From: JAHEFT01 sp963766195
GTDB taxonomy: Bacteria; Pseudomonadota; Gammaproteobacteria; Xanthomonadales; SZUA-36
DNA length: 64,000 bases
Assembly (NCBI GenBank): GCA_963766195.1
Contig: CAVXYY010000003.1
Span: forward strand, 248,001-312,000
Reading direction: 5' to 3'
Within the stretch, counting starts at the first letter, position 1. Each line of letters starts with the position of its first letter. Shown here piece by piece: positions 36,099 through 44,913 of the stretch. A program made the translations under genes and the position numbers. The notes below the pieces were generated by a model. The model ran no database searches. It saw only the letters and a program-made list of their open reading frames with translations, and was not told where the DNA came from.

Positions 36099-37073
36099 CT
36101 ACCCCTGAAAAATTATCAACATCAGAATAACAAGAAGCAGCGCCCAGAAAATGATCGAGAATATCGTCGACCGGCGCGCCTGCTTTTTTTCGTGCCAGGT
36201 GCGCGGACCGACGCCCTTGGCGACAAAGACCACGTTTGCCGCGAAATTCAGGCACACAACGTTCACCGCGAGCAAAAACAAAGCCCCGATAGCCAGTGAA
36301 TTTTGCCCGCTGCTGAGCATGAGGCCCAGGGTCACGGCCGGCGGCATCAAGGCAACCGCTACCATAACGCCAACCAGCACGCTGGACAGACCGGTAGTGA
36401 TCGAAAGCACGGCTGCGGCGCCGGAAGCAAGAGCCAGGGCCACCGAATCCAGCCCGACATCGGTCCGGGCCAGCAATTCCCTGCTGTTGATATCTACCGG
36501 CCACAGCAGGCCGATCAGGAATGAGAGCACGAGCGTCAACCCGACGCCGGCCAAATTGGTTTTGATGGAGCGCAACATCAGTTTCTTTTCGCCCAGCGCC
36601 GTACCCAGCGCCAGGGAAAGATTGGGGCCGAGCAAAGGCGCTATGACCATCGCCCCGATGACCACAGCCACGTTGTCCTTGATCAGGCCTACAGCGGCGA
36701 CGATGGTGGATAAAAATACCAGTACCAGGAAGTTGCGGTCGAGCTTGGACCCTTTTTCCATTTCACCCAACAGTTCTTCGCGGGATGACGCAATGCCTTT
36801 TTTGCCGGGCTTGCTGTCCTCTGTACTTTCCTTGGCGGCCGGCAAAGTCGCATCAACCGAGGAAACGACGACCCTGGCGTCGGCGGTGCTGCCCAGGAAC
36901 ACCTGGAGTCCGTCGAGAACCTTCTGGGAATTCTCCGCTTTAACCAGCATGTGCACGGTTTGCCTGCCGTCTGCAACGCCGGTATCCACCCAGTGATCCT
37001 CGCAATGCTGCTGAGCCAACGACAGCACGGTCTCCACCTGGCCTGCCGGGGTGATGACATCGATGGCCCGCAT
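36099..37073 (-). CDS. DUF389 (TIGR00341) membrane protein
   Basis: A 324-residue protein with a soluble N-terminal domain of about 80 residues and a hydrophobic DUF389 domain with 6-7 helices, marked by NVAVVIGAMVIAPLLGPNLS and VGVMVAVALMPPAVTLG. The function of DUF389 is unknown. It shares one base with the end of cysNC and lies 6 bases before the next gene, so it travels with the sulfate-activation genes here. Confidence 0.82.
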   Translation of the reverse strand: MRAIDVITPAGQVETVLSLAQQHCEDHWVDTGVADGRQTVHMLVKAENSQKVLDGLQVFLGSTADARVVVSSVDATLPAAKESTEDSKPGKKGIASSREELLGEMEKGSKLDRNFLVLVFLSTIVAAVGLIKDNVAVVIGAMVIAPLLGPNLSLALGTALGEKKLMLRSIKTNLAGVGLTLVLSFLIGLLWPVDINSRELLARTDVGLDSVALALASGAAAVLSITTGLSSVLVGVMVAVALMPPAVTLGLMLSSGQNSLAIGALFLLAVNVVCLNFAANVVFVAKGVGPRTWHEKKQARRSTIFSIIFWALLLVILMLIIFQG

Positions 37074-39043
37074 CAGCCAATCACTCCCCGCCTTTGCAGA
37101 TGATCAATAACCAGGCCGGCCGCCTCCGGGGGAGACAAAGATGCCGTGGTGAGAATGACTTCGGGTTTTTCAGGCGCTTCGTAGACATCACTGACGCCGG
37201 TAAACTGCCGGATTTCCCCTGCCCGTGCTTTTTTGTACAGACCCTTCGGGTCGCGTTGCTCACACACTTCGATCGGGGTATCGACAAAAGCCTCGATAAA
37301 CGCCTGGTCCCCGATCACCTCGCGGGCAGATTGCCGGTCCTGCCGGTACGGCGAAATGAATGCGGTGATGACGATCACGCCCGCATCATTCATCAGTGCG
37401 GCGACCTCGGCGATGCGGCGGATGTTTTCCTGGCGGTCTTCCATCGAAAAACCGAGATCCTGGTTAAGCCCGTGGCGCACGTTGTCTCCGTCCAGGATGT
37501 AGCAGGCGTTGCCCCGCTCGATGAGTTGCTTTTCAAGCTGCCGGGCAATGGTCGACTTGCCGGAGGCGCTCAGGCCGGTGAGCCAGATGGTTGCGCCCTT
37601 CTGACCCATCAGCGCCCGTCGGTCCGCAGCGCTGACCAGGCTGCTGGACCTGACAATATTCTGACTGACCGGACGCTGTTTCCGGCCGGACCTGGAAACG
37701 ATCCGGTCAACGATCATGCCGGCGCCGATGGTCACGTTGGTCAAACGGTCAACGATGATGAAAGCGCCGGTCGCACGATTGCGGTCGTAGGGGTCAAAAG
37801 CAACCGGCCGATGCAGGGTGATATGGCAGCGACCAATCTCATTCAGATTCAAGAAATCAGCTGCAACCTCTTCTTTATCCGGGTTTTTATCACGCTGCAT
37901 AGTATTTACATCAACTTTGTAACGTATCCTGGACAAAACGCCCGGGACCATGCTGCAGCAGTGCTTGACCAGGTAGCTCGAGCCCTCCCGGGCAGGGTTT
38001 TCATGCATCCAGACCACCATGGCTTCGAATTCATTGCCCAGGTGCGGCATGTTATTGACCGGTACGAGCATATTGCCGCGTGACACATCGATCTCGTCTT
38101 CGAGTGTCACGGTTATGGCCATCGGGGAAAAAGCCTCTGCGACTTCGCCATCCGGCCCGTAGATTTTCCTGATCCTGGATTCCCGCCGTGATGGAAGACT
38201 GGCAACAGCGTCACCCGTGCGCAACACGCCGGAAGCCAGGGTTCCGCTGAACCCGCGGAAGTCCAGGTTCGGCCGCAACACGTACTGGACCGGCAAGCGC
38301 ATGTCGATCAGGTTGCGGTCGGTAGCGATGTTCAGGCTTTCCAGGTGATGCAGCAAGGTCGGGCCGTCGTACCAGGAGAGATTCTGACTGTGGCCCACCA
38401 CGTTATCGCCGCGCAGGGCAGACATCGGGATGAAATGAATGTCGGAAAAATTCAGCCGGGCGACGAACGAATTGTAGTCGCGCAGGATCTGCTCGTATAT
38501 CTCCTCCGACCAGCCGACCAGGTCCATCTTGTTGACGGCCACGACCACGTGCCTGATGCCCAGCAGCGAACAGATAAAACTGTGCCGTCGGGTCTGCGAG
38601 ATCACTCCGTAACGGGCGTCGATCAGGATCACCGCCAGGTTGCAGTTGGAAGCGCCGGTCGCCATGTTGCGTGTGTACTGCTCATGGCCCGGGCAGTCGG
38701 CGATGATGAACTTACGTTTGTCGGTTGAAAAATAACGATAAGCCACGTCGATCGTGATGCCCTGCTCGCGCTCGGCCCTGAGGCCATCCGTCAGCAGGGC
38801 CGGGTCGAAGCCGTCATCGGTGGTTCCGAAAATCTTCGAATCCTTCGCCACCTTCTCCAACTGGTCTTCATAAATCATGTGGCTGTCATACAGCAGGCGG
38901 CCGATCAGTGTGGACTTGCCGTCATCGACCGAGCCACAGGTCAGCAGGCGCAACAGGTCCTTGGATTCATGGCGTTCCAGGTATTCGCTGATGTCCGACC
39001 GGATCAGGCTCTCTTCGGGAACCCTGTAGTTTGAATCTCCCAT
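37073..39043 (-). CDS. cysNC: Sulfate adenylyltransferase large subunit fused to APS kinase
   Basis: A 656-residue bifunctional enzyme. The N-terminal CysN GTPase (P-loop GSVDDGKSTLIGRLL, residues about 37-51; DCPGHEQYTRN; NKMDLV) drives ATP sulfurylase together with CysD. The C-terminal APS kinase (P-loop GLSASGKST, about residue 490, and DGDNVRHGLNQDLGF) phosphorylates APS to PAPS. The fusion resembles NodQ. It overlaps cysD and the DUF389 gene by one base each. PAPS can feed assimilation or the sulfotransferase nearby. Confidence 0.95.
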   Translation of the reverse strand: MGDSNYRVPEESLIRSDISEYLERHESKDLLRLLTCGSVDDGKSTLIGRLLYDSHMIYEDQLEKVAKDSKIFGTTDDGFDPALLTDGLRAEREQGITIDVAYRYFSTDKRKFIIADCPGHEQYTRNMATGASNCNLAVILIDARYGVISQTRRHSFICSLLGIRHVVVAVNKMDLVGWSEEIYEQILRDYNSFVARLNFSDIHFIPMSALRGDNVVGHSQNLSWYDGPTLLHHLESLNIATDRNLIDMRLPVQYVLRPNLDFRGFSGTLASGVLRTGDAVASLPSRRESRIRKIYGPDGEVAEAFSPMAITVTLEDEIDVSRGNMLVPVNNMPHLGNEFEAMVVWMHENPAREGSSYLVKHCCSMVPGVLSRIRYKVDVNTMQRDKNPDKEEVAADFLNLNEIGRCHITLHRPVAFDPYDRNRATGAFIIVDRLTNVTIGAGMIVDRIVSRSGRKQRPVSQNIVRSSSLVSAADRRALMGQKGATIWLTGLSASGKSTIARQLEKQLIERGNACYILDGDNVRHGLNQDLGFSMEDRQENIRRIAEVAALMNDAGVIVITAFISPYRQDRQSAREVIGDQAFIEAFVDTPIEVCEQRDPKGLYKKARAGEIRQFTGVSDVYEAPEKPEVILTTASLSPPEAAGLVIDHLQRRGVIG

Positions 39044-39945
39044 CAGAAGTAACCGTCCTTCTTCTTGTCTTCCATCGAAGAATTATCGTCATCGATCACC
39101 CGGCCCTGGCGCTCGGAAGTGGTGGTAAGAAGCATTTCCTGGACAATCTCCTCGAGGGTTTCCGCATTGGATTCAACCGCGCCGGTAAGCGGGTAACAAC
39201 CCAGTGTGCGGAAGCGGACTTTCTTCATCAGCGGCTTTTCGTCCGGTTCGAGCGGCAGGCGGTCGTCGTCAACCATGATGAATACTCCGCCCCGTTTCAC
39301 CACCGGACGCTCCGCGGCCAGGTACAGGGGCACGATCGGGATGTCCTCGCGCAACAGGTACAGCCATATGTCGAGCTCGGTCCAGTTGGAAAGCGGGAAA
39401 ACCCGGATCGATTCACCCTTGTTGATCTTGGCGTTGTAGAGATTCCACAGCTCCGGGCGCTGGTTTTTCGGGTCCCACTGGTGAAATTCATTGCGAAAAC
39501 TGTAAACCCGCTCCTTGGCCCGGCTTTTTTCCTCGTCACGGCGGGCGCCGCCGAACGCGGCGTCGAAGCCGTAATGGTCCAGCGCCTGCTTGAGCCCCTC
39601 GGTTTTCATGATTTGCGTGTGTTTTTCAGAACCGTGTGAAAACGGGCTCACCTGGTCTTTGCCCTCGGGGTTGATCCAGACCTTGATTTCCACCTGGTAT
39701 TTTTCAGCCATCAACTGCCGAAACCGGTACATCTCCCGGAATTTCCACTGCGTGTCGACGTGCAACAGCGGAAACGGAATCCTGCCGGGTGCAAACGCCT
39801 TGTGCGCCAAGTGCAGCATCACGGAGGAATCCTTGCCGATCGAATAGAGCATCACCGGGTTTTCGAACTCGGCCGCAACTTCCCTGATGATGTGGATGCT
39901 CTCCGCTTCCAGTTGCTTCAAATGCGACAGGTTATAGCTGTTCAC
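39043..39945 (-). CDS. cysD: Sulfate adenylyltransferase small subunit
   Basis: A 300-residue PP-loop protein with YSIGKDSSVMLHL at residues about 34-46, the RRDEEKSRAKERVYSFR block and the C-terminal LGCYPLTGAVES. With CysN it forms APS from ATP and sulfate. It overlaps the end of the upstream Bcr/CflA transporter gene by 14 bases. Length and motifs are normal. Confidence 0.95.
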   Translation of the reverse strand: MNSYNLSHLKQLEAESIHIIREVAAEFENPVMLYSIGKDSSVMLHLAHKAFAPGRIPFPLLHVDTQWKFREMYRFRQLMAEKYQVEIKVWINPEGKDQVSPFSHGSEKHTQIMKTEGLKQALDHYGFDAAFGGARRDEEKSRAKERVYSFRNEFHQWDPKNQRPELWNLYNAKINKGESIRVFPLSNWTELDIWLYLLREDIPIVPLYLAAERPVVKRGGVFIMVDDDRLPLEPDEKPLMKKVRFRTLGCYPLTGAVESNAETLEEIVQEMLLTTTSERQGRVIDDDNSSMEDKKKDGYF

Positions 39946-41170
39946 GTAGTCTCCGGGTAAGCAATTTTTGGTTCACCAATCTCGTGGTCAATAGCAGGGA
40001 AACTGTTGTCAGGCTGACAAATCCAAGCGCAATGGGTAACAACGAACCATCGTAAGCCCGGCCAATCAGAAAACCAAGCCCTGCAGCCAGCAGCGTCGTG
40101 GTTGACCCGATGACCGAGGCGGCTGTTCCGGCCACGTGCCCCAGCGGCTCCATGGCGATTGAGTTGAGATTGCCGAACAGAATGCCGATGCAAAAAAACA
40201 GCACAAAGCAGTTCGACATGAATAGCCATAGCGGTGGGTGACCATCGAACCACCAGGCGATGGCCAGGAACAACCAGGCGAGTAAAGTCATCAGGAACAG
40301 CGCCCGGTGGGCCAGTGCATGCATCCCGAGGCGCATGACCAATCTTCCATTGACGAGGGAAGCCAGGCCCACGGAGAAAGCCAGGACGCCGAAATACAGT
40401 GGAAATAACCTGCCCAGGCCGTACTGCCCCTGGAAAATCTGCTGGCTGGTGTTGAGGTAGCTCAAAAAAGCGCCTGACACGCAGCCTGAAACCAGGGTGT
40501 ACACAACGGTCGGACGACAGCGGATCACGACAACAAACGCCGTGGCCACATTCCGCAGCGTGAAGGGCTTGCGGTCGGCTTTGTCCAAAGTTTCCGGCTG
40601 CCGCAGACCAAGCCACACCATGGTCATCACGGCAAGCACGACGAAGACGGCAAAAATGGTCCGCCAGCCGGCAAAAATCAGGATGACCTGGCCCAGCGCC
40701 GGGGCAAAAATCGGCACCAGGATGAACACCGTCATGATGAACGACATGACCCGCGCCATTTCGGAACCGTGGAAACGGTCCCGGATCAATGCAACGGATA
40801 CTGTCCTGGGGCCTGCCGCCCCGATACCCTGCAAAAACCGACCCGCCAGCATAAGCTCGTAGTCCGTCGACACCATGGACAGAATGGAACCCACTATAAA
40901 CAGGGCAAACCCGGTATAAATGGCGGGCTTGCGCCCTATCGAGTCAGACAGCGGGCCATAAAACAGCTGGCCAATGGCCAATCCCGCGAAAAGCAGGGAA
41001 ACGACCAACTGGATGTCGTTGACGGCGGTTACCTGTAAGTCCCGCGCCATGTCGGAAAAGGCCGGCAGCATGGCATCGATGCTCAGGGCGACCAGTGACA
41101 TCGTGAATGCCATCAGCGCGACGAACTCGCCCAGGCCGGTTTGCCCGTTTAACCGGGAATCGTCCTTCAT
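39932..41170 (-). CDS. Bcr/CflA-type multidrug efflux MFS transporter
   Basis: A 412-residue 12-helix transporter of the Bcr/CflA subfamily, shown by SIDAMLPAFSDMARDLQV near the start, the motif A loop YGPLSDSIGRKPAIYTG and RAFVRDR-like LIRDRFHG. It exports drugs or small metabolites by proton antiport. It is the first gene of a tight minus-strand run leading into cysD, cysNC, DUF389 and the acidic barrel protein. Whether its substrate is sulfur-related cannot be told. Confidence 0.88.
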   Translation of the reverse strand: MKDDSRLNGQTGLGEFVALMAFTMSLVALSIDAMLPAFSDMARDLQVTAVNDIQLVVSLLFAGLAIGQLFYGPLSDSIGRKPAIYTGFALFIVGSILSMVSTDYELMLAGRFLQGIGAAGPRTVSVALIRDRFHGSEMARVMSFIMTVFILVPIFAPALGQVILIFAGWRTIFAVFVVLAVMTMVWLGLRQPETLDKADRKPFTLRNVATAFVVVIRCRPTVVYTLVSGCVSGAFLSYLNTSQQIFQGQYGLGRLFPLYFGVLAFSVGLASLVNGRLVMRLGMHALAHRALFLMTLLAWLFLAIAWWFDGHPPLWLFMSNCFVLFFCIGILFGNLNSIAMEPLGHVAGTAASVIGSTTTLLAAGLGFLIGRAYDGSLLPIALGFVSLTTVSLLLTTRLVNQKLLTRRLREQL

Positions 41171-41401
41171 CCGGGCGTTACCAGCAGGGCTTTGATTTTG
41201 AATTTCATCGGGCGGGCAACTTTTGACCGGGGCTAGGTGTATTTTAAAGGAACCTCGCCACCCGGAAGCTGTTTTTTAAAATAGAACGCCCCACCGGTTT
41301 CCGGCAAGTCGAAATCATCGGAGCTCAAGCTAAGACGTAAGGCAGAAGAAAAGCGTCGCAAGGGAGTGATATGCAGACACTGAAAGAGCCTTCAGCTGAT
41401 A

Positions 41402-41615
41402 TTATGCGGCGACGTTGACAAATTCGACCGATGACGAAGGTGGGGGAATAGCGCTCACCTTGCTCTTTCAAACCCTGAAGGTGAAATACAATCGCTTCTT
41501 GAATAAGCTGAATTACTTCAGCCCTTGATTCAGCCACGGCGATACAACCAGGAAGATCCGGAACGTATGCACCAAAAGTTTTTGGGCCTTCTTCAATCAC
41601 TACCGCGTATTGCAT
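41402..41615 (-). pseudogene. hicB: HicB-family antitoxin, frameshifted near the C-terminus
   Basis: The first 54 residues match HicB (YVPDLPGCIAVAESRAEVIQLIQEAI, HLQGLKEQGE). After GERYSP the frame reads on into unrelated residues until 41325. Removing one base from a five-base run at 41442-41446 restores the usual HicB ending (SSSVEFVNVAA and a stop at 41402-41404). It pairs with the intact hicA directly upstream. As read, the antitoxin would have an altered tail of about 40 residues. A homopolymer sequencing error is likely, because loss of the antitoxin next to an intact toxin would be harmful. Confidence 0.8.
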
Positions 41616-41624
41616 TGCTTTATC

Positions 41625-41810
41625 CTACTTCAAACCGGCCTGTTTTAGGATGTTTTTCAGCGTGCCTGGCGGCACTTCCAAACTGAGTTTTCCTGCGACT
41701 GTGACCGTACCGGGCTTTTCCACGTGGTGAAATTGTCGATGACTCCCTTTCACCCTGACTTGCTCCCAGCCATCTTTTTGTATTTGTTTAATGACTTCTC
41801 TGACCTTCAC
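41625..41810 (-). CDS. hicA: HicA-family mRNA interferase toxin
   Basis: A 61-residue dsRBD-fold toxin with the catalytic histidine in VKGSHRQFHH (H24 region), VTVAGKLSLEVPPGTL and the C-terminal LKNILKQAGL, all typical of HicA. It cleaves mRNA when not bound by HicB. The order hicA then hicB, with 9 bases between, is the classic arrangement. The region around it is an accessory stretch. Confidence 0.93.
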   Translation of the reverse strand: MKVREVIKQIQKDGWEQVRVKGSHRQFHHVEKPGTVTVAGKLSLEVPPGTLKNILKQAGLK

Positions 41811-42005
41811 CTCGCCTTTTTAACAAGGCTTCACTCCATCGGGCATTGGTACTCACTGCAAATATCTGTAAGCAATTAACCCGACCGTCTCGATGGACCA
41901 AGAGCATAATTACATTTATTTACAATGAGTCGAAATAATATCCAGAATCACGATGATATTCTCGAATTCACCCTGCTTCAGCCGCCAATCTCCTAAAATG
42001 CGCCG

Positions 42006-42771
42006 ATGATAAAAATCCTGATTCGTATCTCCGCTGACCTTGATCGTGATATCCGGGCTTTTGCTGGCCGGAGCCTGGTTCTATTTCAATACCGAGCACA
42101 TTGACCTCGACGCAACCACGCGCGCCGGGTTTGATGAAACGTTCATCGAATTGCCCTCAGGAGTGGTCCACTACGAACTGGCTGGCCCCGAGGACGGCGA
42201 AATGGTGGTACTGGTGCATGGATTCTCGGTCCCCGCCTACATCTGGGACCCGACCTTCGAGTTCCTGGTATCCGCCGGCTACCGGGTGCTGCGATTCGAC
42301 CTGTACGGACGCGGCCACAGTGACCGGCCTGACGGCGAGTACCTGGCCAACGTCTACCTGATGCCGCAACTGGCGTCCGGGCAGGCCGATGATTTCAAGG
42401 ACAAAGGCCGCTTCCCGGACTGGGAGTCGCGGTTCCGGGAGCAGATGAAATATCGCGGATTCCGTCGCGCCATCCTGTCGACGATCAGGGAATGGCCCGG
42501 GGCCGACATCCTGGGCGAATACGAAAAGTTGGGGAACTCGGGCAAACCCGTTCACCTGTTCTGGGGCAGGGAAGATCGGACCGTTCCACTTGATCTCAGC
42601 GAAAAAATACTGGAGCGTATACCCCAGGCGCGCCTGACTGTGATTGATGGCGCCGGCCATCTGCCGCATTACGAGTTGCCGGAAACGGTCAACCCCCTGT
42701 TGCTGGAGCAACTCAAGGGAACAACCGAAACGGCGTTTGAAGTAACCATGCCCATGAATTTTTTCCGGTAA
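42006..42771 (+). pseudogene. Alpha/beta hydrolase, frameshifted start and missing nucleophile segment
   Basis: The fold is recognisable from VVLVHGFSVPAYIW, FDLYGRGHSDRPDG, HLFWGREDRTVP and DGAGHLPHYE (last Asp and His positions). The nucleophile elbow (GxSxG) that should follow the GRGHS block is absent: the sequence jumps from DGEY into the cap region (YLANVYLMPQLASGQADDF), a loss of perhaps 70-80 residues. The N-terminal membrane anchor begins in another frame: ATG at 42006 gives MIKILIRIS, which rejoins the main frame if one base near 42033 is removed. As read it cannot be an active hydrolase. Confidence 0.75.
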
Positions 42772-42777
42772 TACAAT

Positions 42778-43134
42778 TTGTACCTCTGGATCGCGCTGGG
42801 TATCTTCTTTCTTTTGCTGGGCGGCATCGGTGTCGTTCTGCCGCTCCTGCCCACAACCCCGTTCGTGCTACTTGCCGCAGCCTGTTTCGCAAAATCGTCC
42901 CCGCGTCTGCATGGCTGGCTTTTGCACAGTGAATTGTTTGGCCCGTCGCTGCGGGACTGGGAAAGAAACAAATGTATGCGACGGAAGGTGAAGCAACTGG
43001 CCCTTTTCATGATGGTCATGATCGGCGGGGCCTCCATCCTGTTTTTTGTACCCGCAGGCTGGCCCAGGTTCGCGGGATTGGGGCTGGTTGGACTGGGTTG
43101 TCTGACGGTGTTGAAGCTCAAGACCTGTGATTGA
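42778..43134 (+). CDS. YbaN/DUF454 family inner-membrane protein
   Basis: A 118-residue protein with the DUF454 signature GGIGVVLPLLPTTPFVLLAAACFAKS and WLLHSELFGPSLRDW, and three to four membrane helices. The only in-frame start is a TTG at 42778; an upstream stop codon leaves no ATG, and an error at the start codon is possible. The function of the family is not established. It lies 6 bases after the damaged hydrolase. Confidence 0.82.
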   Translation: MYLWIALGIFFLLLGGIGVVLPLLPTTPFVLLAAACFAKSSPRLHGWLLHSELFGPSLRDWERNKCMRRKVKQLALFMMVMIGGASILFFVPAGWPRFAGLGLVGLGCLTVLKLKTCD

Positions 43135-43204
43135 AAAATCCGTTGTGCCATTGAAGGTGCCGACGAGGATCTGAAGGAAGCACTTGCAGGCTGGACGTAT
43201 ATCG

Positions 43205-44824
43205 TCAGAAAAACATTTTCCTGGCCAGTTGAATGCCTTTAAAACCGCCCAGCTGAATGGCCGTCAGCAAGCCGCCGACCATGGCCCCGACGACGCCGCA
43301 GGTGAGCACGTCCTGGCCGGTCAGCCAGAGGCCGGGGATTTCGGTCTTTGGCTTCAGCCAGTCCTGCTCGAAGCGTTCCGGCGTGTGGTCGATGCCGTAA
43401 ATCTCGCCGTGCCGGTAGCGGCAGAAATAGTCCGTGGAAAGAGACGTCGACAACTCGTAGTAGTCCACTTTTCCTTCCAGTTGAGGCAGTTTTTCATACA
43501 AGTTTCTGCAACAACCGCTGTGAAAGCCGCTCTTTCAGCGCTTCGTAGTCTTCCCCGCGCTTGCCCCAGGGCTTGTCCGCCCAGCGCTTCAAACCAGGAG
43601 TGCGGGCCGGGAGCCACGATCTCGATGGTCGCCCGACCCGGGTACCTCGTCGTGAAACTGGGGTCCTTGGCAGACGGAAAAGAAATGTAGACCAGCGGAA
43701 AATCCGCCTCGATATCGTTACCGAAGGCAGCCAGGTCGGCCTCGTAATGCTCGCTTGGATAAATCCACAGGTTGGTCCGCGGCAGGCCCAACTCCTCGGC
43801 CGTGTGCTGCAGACCGATATACAGGCAAAGGCTGGACATGGACGGCTGCACCCTGCCCAGCCGCTGCAGGTAAGTCGCTCGCTGAGGCACGCTTTCATCC
43901 AGCAGGGTTTCAAAGGTATTGAACACCCCCGCGTCACTGATCACGACCGGCGCCGGGATTTCTTCGCCATCCGCCATCAACACGCCCGCGCACACCGTTC
44001 TCGCCCACCAGGATTTTTTCCACCGAAGCATAAGTGAACACTTCGCCGCCAGCCTGCCGGATCACCGGGATGATGGTTTCAGCCATGCGCGAAGCGCCAC
44101 CGACCGGGTAGTACCCGCCGTGCATGTAGTGCTGGGCGATCATGCTGTGGATGATAAAACTGGACTGCGCCGGCGGCAGGCCGTTATCCCCCCACTGGCC
44201 GGTCAGAACGGCGATCAGCTTCTGGTTCGAGGTCAGGCTTTCCAGCACGCTGCGGGTGGTCTGATTGAAATAGGGCGGTGTTTTGCGCGCCTGCCATTTC
44301 GAAATCAGGCCTGAGGCCCATGCAGGTGCAATTTTTTTCAGGACATGCAGGCGTATGCCCTGCTTGACGGTTCGCATGTATTGCAAATAGGTGTCGATGG
44401 CCTTTTCCTCCTCGGGAAAGGAAGCCACCAGCGCATCCCGGTAAGCTTTCCGCCCGGCCACCAGGTCGTAATGTTCATCGCCCAGGAAAATCCGGTCGAA
44501 GTGGTCATCCATCGGCGCCCACTGCAGGGCGCCATCGGTGATGTGGTCGAACAGGCGGCGCCCCATCGTGCGCGGACTGCCCATATCGCCGATGTAGTGA
44601 ACACCGACATCCCACTCGTAGCCGTTGCGGTCATAGCTGTGGGTGAAGCCGCCGGCGGTGTAGTGCTGCTCCAGCACGCAGACTTTTTTACCCATCCTGG
44701 CCAGGCAGGCGGCGGTCGTCAGCCCGCCTATTCCAGAACCAACGACCAATACGTCGTAAGCGGGAGCCAGCCGGTTGGCACGGTAGCGCCGGCCGATCCG
44801 GATGGTGCTTGGTTTTTTACTCAT
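43205..44824 (-). pseudogene. CrtI-like FAD-dependent oxidoreductase (phytoene desaturase/retinol saturase family), three frameshifts
   Basis: An N-terminal dinucleotide-binding motif (DVLVVGSGIGGLTTAACLARMG, residues about 24-45) and a C-terminal FAD block (GLWLTGQDVLTCGVVGAMVGG) frame one protein of about 538 residues. It is split over three frames: 44824 to about 43985, then to about 43584, then to 43499, then back to the first frame ending at 43205. Each join needs removal of one base (near 43983-43987, at 43584 and at 43499), after which the family signature around WADKPWGKRGEDYEALK reads through. Substrate unknown; no carotenoid genes adjoin. Confidence 0.82.
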
Positions 44825-44913
44825 GACCCATGACCTGTTGCACGTTCGAAAAAGATAGGTGAAAGGCTATACTGCCGGCCCAGTCAATATCATTCCAGAA
44901 AAAGGTATTCCTC

